Positions 22,843 through 31,105 are shown, numbered from the stretch's first letter. The stretch: 31,247 nt of DNA from Brevibacillus sp. (GCA_029240815.1 JARDZO010000030.1:1-31247); one strand, 5' to 3'. Made by a program: numbers and translations. Notes: a model not told the origin generated them from the sequence alone.

Positions 22843-23031
22843 ATGGAATTGAAGATGACCGTGAACAACAAAAAATTGGAGATTGGCGAATTTTCTAGTG
22901 ACGGTGTTGGACAATCCTCCATCGTATTGATCGGGGATGCAGAAGAGATCATCTGCTCGACTATATTCGATACGGCAGCGGATTCGCTCATTATAAGTAA
23001 AGCTCTACCCATCAGGAAAAAGCACTGCTAA
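22843..23031 (+). CDS. GerPD-like small spore protein (orphan paralogue)
   Basis: 62 residues from ATG 22843 with AAAAGGGG nine bases upstream. Aligned without gaps to GerPD of the neighbouring operon over 51 residues, 16 are identical, including G-x-L-IGD and SIF/TIF-x-T with ALPI/AQPI near the end; the shared centre is LIGDAEEIICSTIFDT against LIGDCKSVILTSIFET. It ends in KKHC. Divergent from gerP with its own sigma-K-like promoter, and its stop codon overlaps the stop of the convergent cyclase gene by 4 bp. The inferred role is spore coat/germinant permeability; not demonstrated. Confidence 0.75.
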   Translation: MELKMTVNNKKLEIGEFSSDGVGQSSIVLIGDAEEIICSTIFDTAADSLIISKALPIRKKHC

Positions 23032-24932
23032 GGAGAAGCCTTCCCATATTTATTCTGATAGTGGCTTAGTGCCATGAGCGGCCATATCCAACGGTAGCTG
23101 TGGTAAGCAAAATAAATGCCGCCCGGTCGCCCGCCACCTGTGGGATACGAGGTCGTCCAATCGAGCGCATGTCCGGACTGAAGTAAATAGTGGATGCCTC
23201 GTTCCACAGCTGGTGGAGGCTCGGGAAAAACCGCGATGAGCGCGTCGACTGCCCATGCGGTTTGGGAAGGGGTACTCGCGCCAAGCGCGACGTACGCTTG
23301 TTTCTCATCGCTTTTGCAAGACTCTCCCCAACCGCCATCGGCATTTTGCTGCTTCATGAGCCAGTTTACTGCTTTCTGGATAGCTGGGCTGTCAGCGGAG
23401 ACTCCGGCAGCTATCATACCGGTGAGTGCAGCCCAAGTGCCATAGATGTACGCGACGCCCCATCTACCGTACCATGAGCCATCTGCACGTTGTTGACGTA
23501 ACAGCCAGCGAATCCCCTTGTCGACATGTGGCTCGCTCTGGTGTAGTCCCGCATAATTTCCCAAAAACTCCAGTGTGCGTCCCGTCAGATCGGCGGAGGA
23601 TGGGTCTGTACTGACCGTATCCGAGCCTTCGATAGGCAGCTGACGGATCAATGGGGAATCCGTATTTTTTTCAAAGGCAGGCCAACCGCCGTCGTCATTT
23701 TGCATGGACAAGAGCCAATCAAGGCCACGTTTCCATGCGGCAGCAGCGGTTTGGTCTGTTTTCATTTGGGGGTGGATGGCACGTAAGGCAGCGGTCGTAT
23801 CATCGATATCGGGATTCATGGTGTTATGATCCGAAAAGCCCCATCCACCAGGCTTGCCTTGAGGATTGCGAATTTTCCAGTCGCCGTAGGTGGATTGCTG
23901 TTTTCTCAGCAAGTAGCGCAGGGAGCGCTGAAGGGGGGGATGAGATGAGTTCATTCCAGATAGTTGCAAGGCGTAGGTGATTAAAGACGTATCCCAGACG
24001 GCTGATGTGGCGAGTTGGAGATGAGCACCATCCTGCGTCTGACAAACGGCAGATTTCAGGCCCTCCATGGCATGGACAATACGGGGATGCTGCGGGGAAT
24101 AGCCTTGTGCCAACAAGGCAAAGATCATGAAAAAGGTAGAGGTCGAATAGGTGTACAGAGTCCCATCAGGTTCAATCCGATCGAGCATGTATGTCACTAA
24201 GCGACGCAAGGCTACTTCACGCAATTGTCCAGGGAGAAAAGGGAGAGCGCGAACGTAGTCGTGGATCGATGCGAGGAAGCTCTGGGCGTCTTTGGAAAAT
24301 TGTTCGATGTGCCGATGGGGATATATGCCTGGGGAAATCGCGGAACCTACGTACAAATCGGAAAGGTCGGGAGTACTGGGGGTAGGGAAGACGTATTTAC
24401 GGTCGGCAAAGATCATCATAGGAGCAAGATGGACACGGGCATAGCCAACAAAATCATAAAAGCTGAGAGGAAAGAATGGAGGGAGCAGCGATAGTTCGAC
24501 GGGGACGACAAAATGTTTAGGCCATTGATATTGACCTGTCAAGGCAGCCGAAATCTTCGTCATCATGTTCGCATTCGTCAGACCACCTTTTGCGCGAATG
24601 AATGCTCGTGCGATCTCCATTCGGGGGTCTGTTTTTTTCAAGTAGCCAGAAAACAACAGAGCATAGTACGAGTCAATCGTCGCAGATAGATTACCGTCAG
24701 GCTCGTCTTGGTACAACTTCCATGCCCCGATTGCCTGCTGCTTGTTCGCAATTCGATTCGCCAATCCAAGCATTAATTCCTCATCATCAATCCCCAAAGT
24801 ACGCAATAGGATGATCATGTGAGCGTCTGTCACCGTTCCGCTTTCCAAACAAAAACGCCATGATCCGTCATCCGCTTGCTTCTGCACCAGGGCGTCCTGC
24901 ATGCGACGGATTTCTGCACTGACTTCACGCAA
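23028..24932 (-). CDS. sqhC: Squalene-hopene/sporulenol-type triterpene cyclase
   Basis: 634 residues from TTG 24932, preferred because GGAGG sits 8 bases upstream; the GTG three codons earlier overlaps that site. Class II cyclase: the DxDD proton donor is Asp375-Ile-Asp377-Asp378 (PDIDDTTAALRAI), at almost the same number as in Alicyclobacillus squalene-hopene cyclase. QW repeats are QKQADDGSW, QNDDGGW, QQRADGSWYGRWG and QNADGGWGE. Overall it resembles B. subtilis SqhC, which cyclises tetraprenyl-beta-curcumene to sporulenol, a spore lipid. Whether the substrate here is squalene or a C35 terpene is open. Position beside gerP fits a spore function. Confidence 0.92.
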   Translation of the reverse strand: MREVSAEIRRMQDALVQKQADDGSWRFCLESGTVTDAHMIILLRTLGIDDEELMLGLANRIANKQQAIGAWKLYQDEPDGNLSATIDSYYALLFSGYLKKTDPRMEIARAFIRAKGGLTNANMMTKISAALTGQYQWPKHFVVPVELSLLPPFFPLSFYDFVGYARVHLAPMMIFADRKYVFPTPSTPDLSDLYVGSAISPGIYPHRHIEQFSKDAQSFLASIHDYVRALPFLPGQLREVALRRLVTYMLDRIEPDGTLYTYSTSTFFMIFALLAQGYSPQHPRIVHAMEGLKSAVCQTQDGAHLQLATSAVWDTSLITYALQLSGMNSSHPPLQRSLRYLLRKQQSTYGDWKIRNPQGKPGGWGFSDHNTMNPDIDDTTAALRAIHPQMKTDQTAAAAWKRGLDWLLSMQNDDGGWPAFEKNTDSPLIRQLPIEGSDTVSTDPSSADLTGRTLEFLGNYAGLHQSEPHVDKGIRWLLRQQRADGSWYGRWGVAYIYGTWAALTGMIAAGVSADSPAIQKAVNWLMKQQNADGGWGESCKSDEKQAYVALGASTPSQTAWAVDALIAVFPEPPPAVERGIHYLLQSGHALDWTTSYPTGGGRPGGIYFAYHSYRWIWPLMALSHYQNKYGKASP

Positions 24933-24983
24933 TCCATTCACCTCCAGATGCTAGGGGACGTTATAAGAGAGGAGTGGCTGTTT

Positions 24984-26120
24984 GTGGGATTGTCATGGAT
25001 GATCGATCCGCCTCTTCTGTCCCTTGCCAAAGAAATCAAGCAGGTCATTGCCAGAGAAAAGGACGCGCCAAAAGCGACTGTGCTATCCACAAGTGAGCAA
25101 GAACTCGTGGCGCACATCAAGAAACAGACGATCCTGCGAAATGGAGACAACGTCGAAAGAACCCGCGCGTATTTAGATTATTACCAGCAGCATACAGAGA
25201 TTCACTGGGCGCTGTTAGCTCATCTGGTTTCCAGAAACGCGGGCTGGAGCATGACGGATTTGAGGGGAGAACTTCTTCCTCGATTGCTGTCTGCCAAAGA
25301 ACAAAGGGACTACTTTCTGTTCTTGGAACGGGGAAACTGGCTGATTTTTCAAGACGCCTACCCTCAATTGCTACTGTATGAAGAAAGTGCGCGTCAGCAG
25401 ACCAACCTTTTTCACCTCCTGCCCTATTTTCAAGTGTCGGTGTTTACGCAAGCGATCTGGAACCAGTTTTGGAAGTCTGGAGATCGTGAGCTTCTGGCAG
25501 TCGGACTGATCATCAACGAGCAACAGCATCTGGAGCAACAAGTCATGAAGGATGAGTCCTACCAAAAGACGGTACTCAGCACGCTGCCTTTTGCCTTTCA
25601 AGAACTGCTCGCGCTCAATCAGATTTTGTTTCCCTGCCTGGGCGACGTACGGCCCTTGCGACTGGTTGGGGAGACCGTCTCTCATTTCGCTTCCCTTACA
25701 GAGAGAATTTCTTTGGGGAAACGATTGTACGCTCTATTATTTCGAGATTTGTCCATTCAGGAGGCTGTGCTCGGTTGGGCATCACGACAACCACATACCG
25801 GTTCGCGAAGAGATTTTTGGCCGCATCTTTTTCACGACGTCAAGGAGAGTGTCCCTGGCAAGCCGTATCAAAAAAGAGTAGAAAACTGTCAGCTCAAGCC
25901 TAGCGCAAAGCGGATCTATTCCCCCGGATTACAGCATGCGTGGAAGCGAGTGGAGCAGGCTTTGCCAATGGAGCGTGACTGGTATCGGGATCGAAGTGTT
26001 CTGTCATTTCTGCGGACTTCGGAGGTGGGTGTTCCTGCAAATAGGGGAGAAGCTTACTGTCGCACGCTGGAAAAGATCGAGCTTGCGGTCATCGCTCGCG
26101 GAAAAATCTTTGGTGCTTGA
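24984..26120 (+). CDS. DUF2515 protein (YppC-like)
   Basis: About 378 residues from GTG 24984 with GAGAGGAG nine bases upstream. The frame is open back to 24876 but would overlap the head-to-head cyclase gene. Features: RNGDNVERTRAYLDYYQQHTEIHWALLAHLVSRNAGWSMTDLRG early and SLGKRLYALLF, GSRRDFWPHLF later, with many aromatic residues and no membrane or signal segment. This is the conserved pattern of DUF2515/YppC of Bacillales; function unknown. Only 51 bp separate its start from the cyclase start. No terminator is evident before topB. Confidence 0.75.
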   Translation: MGLSWMIDPPLLSLAKEIKQVIAREKDAPKATVLSTSEQELVAHIKKQTILRNGDNVERTRAYLDYYQQHTEIHWALLAHLVSRNAGWSMTDLRGELLPRLLSAKEQRDYFLFLERGNWLIFQDAYPQLLLYEESARQQTNLFHLLPYFQVSVFTQAIWNQFWKSGDRELLAVGLIINEQQHLEQQVMKDESYQKTVLSTLPFAFQELLALNQILFPCLGDVRPLRLVGETVSHFASLTERISLGKRLYALLFRDLSIQEAVLGWASRQPHTGSRRDFWPHLFHDVKESVPGKPYQKRVENCQLKPSAKRIYSPGLQHAWKRVEQALPMERDWYRDRSVLSFLRTSEVGVPANRGEAYCRTLEKIELAVIARGKIFGA

Positions 26121-26177
26121 GAACAGGTAGGTAATGATTTCCTCTTCTTTCGGCAAAGGTTGTAGTAAAATAGGGAA

Positions 26178-26199
26178 GGGAACGAATGTTTCGTTTCCC
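26178..26199. repeat. Imperfect hairpin upstream of topB
   Basis: GGGAACGAA-TGT-TTCGTTTCCC, 9 bp with one bulged base, 44 bp before the topB start. Just upstream TAAAAT (26166-26171) could be a -10, but no good -35 was seen. Confidence 0.35.
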
Positions 26200-26243
26200 A
26201 ATAATCGCAGTAATACTCGCAACAGATAGGGAGTAGAAAGTCT

Positions 26244-28394
26244 ATGAAAGTCGTCATTGCAGAAAAACCGGACCAGGCGATGAAGTTGGCCAGTCCGTTT
26301 CCACATAGAAAACAACAGGGCTATCTCGAAGTGCATCCTAATCGTTTATTTCCCAAAGGTGCTTTTTTCACCTGGGCTGTCGGCCACGTCTGTGAGCTGG
26401 TCCCTCCCGAAGCGTACAATCCCGCTTGGAAGAAATGGTCGATCCAGTCACTGCCGCTCATCCCGGAAACGTTTCGCCATCAGGTGATGCGCTCCAAAGC
26501 CAAGCAGTTCGGGATCATCAAGCAATTGCTAAAGCGATCAGACGTGAAAGGCATCATACATGCAGGCGATGCGGGGCGTGAGGGTGAACTGATCGTTCGG
26601 ACCATTGTCGAGCAAAGCGGGGTCCACAAACCGATGAAACGGCTCTGGATCTCATCCTTGACGGAGAAATCTGTGACAGCAGGCTTTGAGTCTCTGCTTG
26701 ATGAGACCGAGACCCGCAATTTGTATTTCGAAGCGTACAGTCGATCCTGTGCCGATTGGCTCGTCGGGATGAACGCCTCGCGCGTATACACCATATTGCT
26801 AAAACAAAAAGGGATTAGCGACGTGTTTTCAGCGGGACGCGTGCAGACACCTACACTGGCGCTCGTGGTCAAGCGGGAAAAGGAAATTGCGGCATTCAAG
26901 CCGGAGCCTTTTTGGGAAGTAAAAGCTACTTTCGAGGTGGACAAGAAGCGCTACGATGGAGTCTGGCACAATGACGGGGAATCGCGTATCAACGATCCGG
27001 CTTTGGCGGAACGAATCGCCGCGTTTTGCAAAGACAAGCCTGCACAAGTGCAAGAGGCTGAGACAGAACGCAAAGAGTATTTGCCACCGTATTTGTTCAA
27101 TCTCTCATCGCTGCAGGCGACAGCAAACAAACTGTTTAAGTATTCGCCTCAAAAGACATTAGAGATCGCACAAAAGCTGTACGTAAAAGGAATCTTGTCC
27201 TACCCGCGCTCAGACTCATCCTTTGTCACAGCTGAAGAAGCCAAGACCTTTCCAGAGATTTTGGCCAAGCTGTCCAAGCAGCCTGACTACCAGTCGAGTT
27301 TTCCTACTCCAAAAACCTCGATCGCGCAGGATCGCCGGTACGTCAACCAGAAAAAGGTTACGGATCACTACGCGATTATTCCAACGGAGCAGGTACCAAA
27401 CCTCTCTCGATTGCCTGATGACGAGCGGAAAATCTACGATCTCGTCGCCCGACGTCTCATCGCGGCTCACTACGAAAGTGCCTTGTTTGACTACACGACA
27501 CTCACTACTCTGGTCGATGGTCGCGCTGTTTTTGTCAGCAAAGGAAAAGTGCAGATTCGGGCTGGTTGGCGAGAAGTCCTGTTTGATGAAGAAAAGGAAG
27601 ATAAAGAATCGATCCTGCCTCCGCTGGCAAAAGGCGATACAGGAAGAGTGCGTAAGGTGGAGGCAAAGGAAAGCAAGACACAGCCGCCCAAGCGCTATAC
27701 CGAGGGCCAGTTGATCACGTTGATGAAGACGGCTGGCAAGCATTTGGACAATCAGGAGCTGGAAAAAGTCCTGATGAAGACAGAGGGCCTCGGTACCGAA
27801 GCGACCCGTGCAGGCATCATTAATATGCTAAAAGAGCGCAAGTACATCGAGGTCCGCAAAAATCAAGTATTTGCCACCCAAAAAGGAACGCTCCTGATCG
27901 ATGTAATCGGCGACAAGATTTTGGCATCACCGGAGATGACTGCCCGCTGGGAGCAGAGGCTGGGTCAGATTGGCCAAGGTGAAGCATCGGCTCAGACTTT
28001 TATGGAGCAGGTGCGCAAGCTGTCTCACAAAATCGTCGAGGACGCAGTGGAACAGTCCCGCGAATGGAAGCTGGAGAGCTACGATGTGCCTTCCTTACCC
28101 AAGCAGGCATCCAAGTTTTCGCTCGGCTCCAAAGTGGCGACCTGCAAGGCGTGTGGCGGGGATCTGGTCGACAAGGGAGACTTTTTTGGCTGCGCCAACT
28201 ACAAGAAAAGTCAGTGTAGCGTGACGGTGTCCAAAACGATCATGGGCAAGAAAATTTCAGCGGCCATGGTCAAAAAGGTGATGGAGACCGGCAAGAGCAA
28301 TCTGATCAAGGGCTTCCAAAAGGGGAAGGAAAAATTCGACGCGTTTCTTATCTGGGACGACCAGGAGAAAAAGGCAAAGGTGCACCGGGAATAA
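26244..28394 (+). CDS. topB: DNA topoisomerase III
   Basis: Type IA topoisomerase of 716 residues that decatenates and relaxes DNA through single-strand passage. TOPRIM: VVIAEKPDQAM (Glu7) and HAGDAGREGELIV (near 110), where Gly in DAG is normal for Firmicute TopB. The catalytic tyrosine is Tyr320 in GILSYPRSDSSFV. Other blocks: SAGRVQTPTLALVVKRE, YTEGQLITLMKTAGKH, EGLGTEATRAGIINML. The C-terminus has a zinc-finger-like CKACGGDLVDKGDFFGCANYKKSQC and a basic tail. It starts at ATG 26244 after GGGAG. Size and domains are as in B. subtilis TopB. Confidence 0.96.
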   Translation: MKVVIAEKPDQAMKLASPFPHRKQQGYLEVHPNRLFPKGAFFTWAVGHVCELVPPEAYNPAWKKWSIQSLPLIPETFRHQVMRSKAKQFGIIKQLLKRSDVKGIIHAGDAGREGELIVRTIVEQSGVHKPMKRLWISSLTEKSVTAGFESLLDETETRNLYFEAYSRSCADWLVGMNASRVYTILLKQKGISDVFSAGRVQTPTLALVVKREKEIAAFKPEPFWEVKATFEVDKKRYDGVWHNDGESRINDPALAERIAAFCKDKPAQVQEAETERKEYLPPYLFNLSSLQATANKLFKYSPQKTLEIAQKLYVKGILSYPRSDSSFVTAEEAKTFPEILAKLSKQPDYQSSFPTPKTSIAQDRRYVNQKKVTDHYAIIPTEQVPNLSRLPDDERKIYDLVARRLIAAHYESALFDYTTLTTLVDGRAVFVSKGKVQIRAGWREVLFDEEKEDKESILPPLAKGDTGRVRKVEAKESKTQPPKRYTEGQLITLMKTAGKHLDNQELEKVLMKTEGLGTEATRAGIINMLKERKYIEVRKNQVFATQKGTLLIDVIGDKILASPEMTARWEQRLGQIGQGEASAQTFMEQVRKLSHKIVEDAVEQSREWKLESYDVPSLPKQASKFSLGSKVATCKACGGDLVDKGDFFGCANYKKSQCSVTVSKTIMGKKISAAMVKKVMETGKSNLIKGFQKGKEKFDAFLIWDDQEKKAKVHRE

Positions 28395-28442
28395 CAAGCT
28401 GTGGGCAGTTGCCAATGGTTTTTAAAAATCGGCTCATAACTT

Positions 28443-28468
28443 TGAAACTTACTTGATTAACTAACGTA
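28443..28468 (+). promoter_or_regulatory. ECF sigma-W-type promoter of the pspA operon
   Basis: TGAAAC (28443-28448), exactly 16 bp, CGTA (28465-28468): the full consensus of B. subtilis sigma-W promoters. It lies 74 bp before pspA. pspA (ydjF) in B. subtilis is a known sigma-W target. A CGGCT/AGCCG hairpin (28489-28507) lies in the leader. Confidence 0.85.
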
Positions 28469-28541
28469 GATACATGTATAGAGAGGATCGGCTCAAGAAA
28501 ACAGCCGTTCATCCAGCTAACGCACTCAAGGAGGAAATACC

Positions 28542-29207
28542 ATGTCCATTTTTAAAAGACTGCGTGATTTGACGATGTCCAATCTGTATGCCCTCATCGA
28601 AAAGGCAGAAGATCCAATCAAAATGACTGACCAATACCTGCGCGATATGCAAGAGGACCTGGAAGAAGCAGAAAAAGCGGTCGCTGCTCAAATCGCCCTG
28701 GAAAAGAAATTCAAAGTCCTGTACGAAGAGCAGGAAGCACTGGTGAAGAAGCGGGAAGAACAGGCTCACGTAGCCGCTCAGGCGAAAAATATCGACCTGG
28801 CACGCCGCGCTTTGGAAGAAAAGAAAGCAGCCGAACAAAAAATGAACGAATACAAGGACGCTTTCGAGAAAAACAAAGCGGCTGCAGACGGCTTGCGTGA
28901 CAAGCTGGCAGAAATGAAAAAACAGGTGACCGAGCTGAAGAACAAGCGCGAGACATTGGTTGCCCGCGTGAACGCTGCGAAAGCTCAAAAGACGATCAAT
29001 CAGGCAATGGCAGGCTTCGATTCCAACTCGGCAATGGCAGGCTTGAAACGCATGGAAGACAAAGCGCTCCAACTGGAGGCAGAAGCAGAGGCCAGCGGCG
29101 AAGTCTACAAAAAGGAAAAATCGCTGGATGAAGAAATTGCCAAGCTGAACAAAGATCAGCAGGTCGAGGACGAACTCGCTGCTTTGATGAAAAAATACGA
29201 GGGGTAA
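28542..29207 (+). CDS. pspA: Phage-shock protein A (PspA/IM30 family)
   Basis: 221 residues, almost entirely alpha-helical coiled coil after an N-terminal amphipathic helix (MSIFKRLRDLTMSNLYALIEKAEDP). ESCRT-III-like PspA proteins oligomerise on damaged membrane and limit proton leakage. The sequence is family-wide: MTDQYLRDMQEDLEEAEKAVAAQIALEKK and the long Ala/Lys/Glu heptads to residue 150; SAMAGLKRMEDKALQLEAEAEAS near the end. Start ATG 28542 with AAGGAGGAA. The first gene of a four-gene unit driven by the sigma-W-type promoter, though a strong terminator separates it from the next three, so some of the transcription stops after pspA. Confidence 0.95.
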   Translation: MSIFKRLRDLTMSNLYALIEKAEDPIKMTDQYLRDMQEDLEEAEKAVAAQIALEKKFKVLYEEQEALVKKREEQAHVAAQAKNIDLARRALEEKKAAEQKMNEYKDAFEKNKAAADGLRDKLAEMKKQVTELKNKRETLVARVNAAKAQKTINQAMAGFDSNSAMAGLKRMEDKALQLEAEAEASGEVYKKEKSLDEEIAKLNKDQQVEDELAALMKKYEG

Positions 29208-29235
29208 ACCGCTAACTAGCGGTTCCCCTTTTTTT
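29201..29235 (+). terminator. Terminator (attenuator) after pspA
   Basis: GGGG(TA)AACCGCT pairs with AGCGGTTCCCC (5' arm 29201-29213, 3' arm 29218-29228), with a two-base bulge, then a run of seven or more T. The pspA stop codon lies in the stem. Internal to the gene group, it would make pspA more abundant than downstream products. Confidence 0.88.
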
Positions 29236-29300
29236 CTCCACAGTAATTTTAGGTGGAGTATGGCTTTCGATTCGGATTGTTAGTTAGGGGGAATTAGACA

Positions 29301-29705
29301 GTGACATGGGTAGAAGTATTAGCCATGCTGGTATGGACTGGTGCAGGAGCGCTTTTGCTGTTTGTACTGATGTGGATCGATTCCTTGTTTACGAAATACA
29401 AGGATATGACCGAAATGAAAGACGGGAATATGGCAGTCACGACCCGTTTTGTGATGAAGCTGTTCGCTCAAGGGTACATCTTATCCCAATCGATTCTAAG
29501 CGCCAATGACTTGTGGACGGCCTTGTTGGCATCCGTGGTATCATTCATCATCTTGTTCCTTCTGGAAAGAATCGTGGAAATCGTGTTTCGTATTGGAGCT
29601 GGATTCGATCTGGAGGAAGGGGTCAAGCAAGGAAAAGTCGCACATGCACTGTTGGCAGGGTCCTTCCATATCGTTGGTGCCCTGATCCTGGCCGCATGCC
29701 TGTAG
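29301..29705 (+). CDS. DUF350 membrane protein (YjfL-like)
   Basis: 134 residues from GTG 29301 behind TTAGGGGGAAT. Four membrane segments (about 4-26, 50-68, 70-90, 112-133) with short loops; the central EIVFRIGAGFDLEEGVKQGKVAHALLAGS is typical of DUF350, small membrane proteins found beside pspA and DUF4178 genes. Biochemical function unknown. 25 bp separate it from the next gene, so the last three genes of the group are tightly linked. Confidence 0.8.
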   Translation: MTWVEVLAMLVWTGAGALLLFVLMWIDSLFTKYKDMTEMKDGNMAVTTRFVMKLFAQGYILSQSILSANDLWTALLASVVSFIILFLLERIVEIVFRIGAGFDLEEGVKQGKVAHALLAGSFHIVGALILAACL

Positions 29706-29730
29706 ATCCAGGCAGGAGGGGAGTACGACC

Positions 29731-30237
29731 ATGAGTTTGTTCAAAAGGATTCAAAATATATTTGCCAAACCTGAACCACCTGTTCAGGAAAAAAGCATCC
29801 TGACGGTAGGACCCGGAGATGTTGTCGAGGTATCCCTCGTGACTTATCAGGTGACGGGAAAGGCGGTAAACCACAGCCGACACGCTACGATGCTCACTCT
29901 TCAGGACGGGAACACCATTCGCTATTTCTATATCGAAGAACGAGAGCGGACGGTTTATCACCTGTACAGTGTCATCGATGGCCGCTTGGAGTCGGTAGAT
30001 GAGGTGCCGAGTACCATTGAAATGGAAGACATCACTTACCATTTGGAGGAACAGTATACAGGAAAGGTCAACGTGATGGGGAAAACGCCTTTCCAAGCTT
30101 CCGGTGAGCAATATATCTGGCAATTCCAATCAGATCAGCGACAGTTGCTGCGGATTGAATGGCAGGACGGCCGGTTTATGCTGTACGAGGGAGAGACCGT
30201 TCTTCCAGCGGACGTGCAGGTCTTACGCGGGACGTAA
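29731..30237 (+). CDS. DUF4178 protein
   Basis: 168 residues, soluble. A short basic N-terminus (MSLFKRIQNIFAKPEPP) that could touch the membrane is followed by the DUF4178 beta-rich domain: LTVGPGDVVEVSLVTYQVTGKAVNHSRHATMLTLQDGN, FYIEERERTVYHLYSVIDGRLESVDEVPSTI and EYIWQF-type strands with WQDGRFMLYEGETV near the end. No known catalytic residues. RBS CAGGAGGGGAG. It lies between DUF350 and the DUF4247 lipoprotein, a recurrent group with pspA. Confidence 0.8.
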   Translation: MSLFKRIQNIFAKPEPPVQEKSILTVGPGDVVEVSLVTYQVTGKAVNHSRHATMLTLQDGNTIRYFYIEERERTVYHLYSVIDGRLESVDEVPSTIEMEDITYHLEEQYTGKVNVMGKTPFQASGEQYIWQFQSDQRQLLRIEWQDGRFMLYEGETVLPADVQVLRGT

Positions 30238-30249
30238 GGAGGATGTGGA

Positions 30250-31035
30250 ATGCCACACCAATGGTTCAAATCAATCAAGCTCTTGCTGGTTCCCGCCTTG
30301 TTCCTGTTGACGCTGGCTGGATGCGGCAGTCCGTCGGTAGGGGATAGTTATCCGTTAGAGTCGGTCTCTTCCAAGGATAAGGGCCAAACCTCCCGGATCT
30401 ATCGCGCAGAAAACAAGACGGTACCGGTAGTAGCAAAAGAGCTCGCGGATCAAAACCAGCCGGATGAGATTTCCAAAGAAGACGACCAGCACATGTTTCT
30501 CATCTATCCTGATGAGATCTATCACATCCAGCAAGATACCGCCAAGCCGACAGATACGCTCATTGAGGTAGATACCAAAGAATACGTGCGCAATAACTAC
30601 GATTCCTCGTTCTTGCAAGGCTACATCCTGGCTAGCGTACTCGATGATTTATTCGATGGACACAAAAAAGGCAGCTATCGCGGCTACTCTAGCAAGGATA
30701 TCTACAAGCCATCGGGAACGTACCATGTACCTACGGCTGAAGAGAAAAAAGTGGCTCCGCCGCTTACGACAGCGGGCAAAGGAAGCATTATCAAACGAGG
30801 AAGCACTTCGAAAAACACGGATTCCTCAGTAGGCGCAGACGGTAATATCCTCAAGAAGCAGGTGGAGCCGTCCAAGAGCGGTTCAGGAAAAATCATCCGA
30901 AATTCCAGTAGTAATTCATCCAGTTCTAGTGGCTCTGTTACACCGAAGCGCTCCTCGATCTTTTCCTCACCGAAGAGCAATTCGCCCCCGCGCACGAAAA
31001 CGGGTGGATTTGGAAGAATTACAAAGCGGAGATAA
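30250..31035 (+). CDS. DUF4247 lipoprotein
   Basis: 261 residues with a lipoprotein signal peptide: basic start, hydrophobic LLLVPALFLLTLAGC, lipobox LAGC with the modified Cys at 25. The mature protein thus sits on the outer face of the membrane. The middle (about 40-165) holds the DUF4247 domain (HMFLIYPDEIYHIQQDT, LIEVDTKEYVRNNYDSSFLQGYILASVLDDLF, YSSKDIYKPSGTY). The last 95 residues are Ser/Gly/Lys-rich and low complexity, ending in TGGFGRITKRR. ATG 30250 follows AAGGAGG, 12 bp after the DUF4178 gene. Last gene of the operon. Confidence 0.82.
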   Translation: MPHQWFKSIKLLLVPALFLLTLAGCGSPSVGDSYPLESVSSKDKGQTSRIYRAENKTVPVVAKELADQNQPDEISKEDDQHMFLIYPDEIYHIQQDTAKPTDTLIEVDTKEYVRNNYDSSFLQGYILASVLDDLFDGHKKGSYRGYSSKDIYKPSGTYHVPTAEEKKVAPPLTTAGKGSIIKRGSTSKNTDSSVGADGNILKKQVEPSKSGSGKIIRNSSSNSSSSSGSVTPKRSSIFSSPKSNSPPRTKTGGFGRITKRR

Positions 31036-31048
31036 TGGTAGGAGAAAA

Positions 31049-31089
31049 GACACGGCAAAGGAGAAAAAGCCTTTGCCGTGTCTTTTTTT
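31049..31089. terminator. Strong terminator ending the psp operon
   Basis: GACACGGCAAAGG (31049-31061), eight-base loop, CCTTTGCCGTGTC (31070-31082), a perfect 13-bp stem, then seven T. It can also serve the convergent gene at the window edge, whose strand reads a shorter T run. Confidence 0.95.
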
Positions 31090-31105
31090 GTTATGTCCAC
31101 TCGAT

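Noticed and set aside
22812..23012. 66-codon minus-strand frame opposite the gerPD-like gene
   Set aside because: Similarity to GerPD, the ribosome site and the promoter all support the plus-strand gene.
26560..26600. Missing second Asp in the TopB TOPRIM motif (DAGREGE)
   Set aside because: The same DAGREGE sequence is normal in Bacillus TopB, so it is not a catalytic defect.
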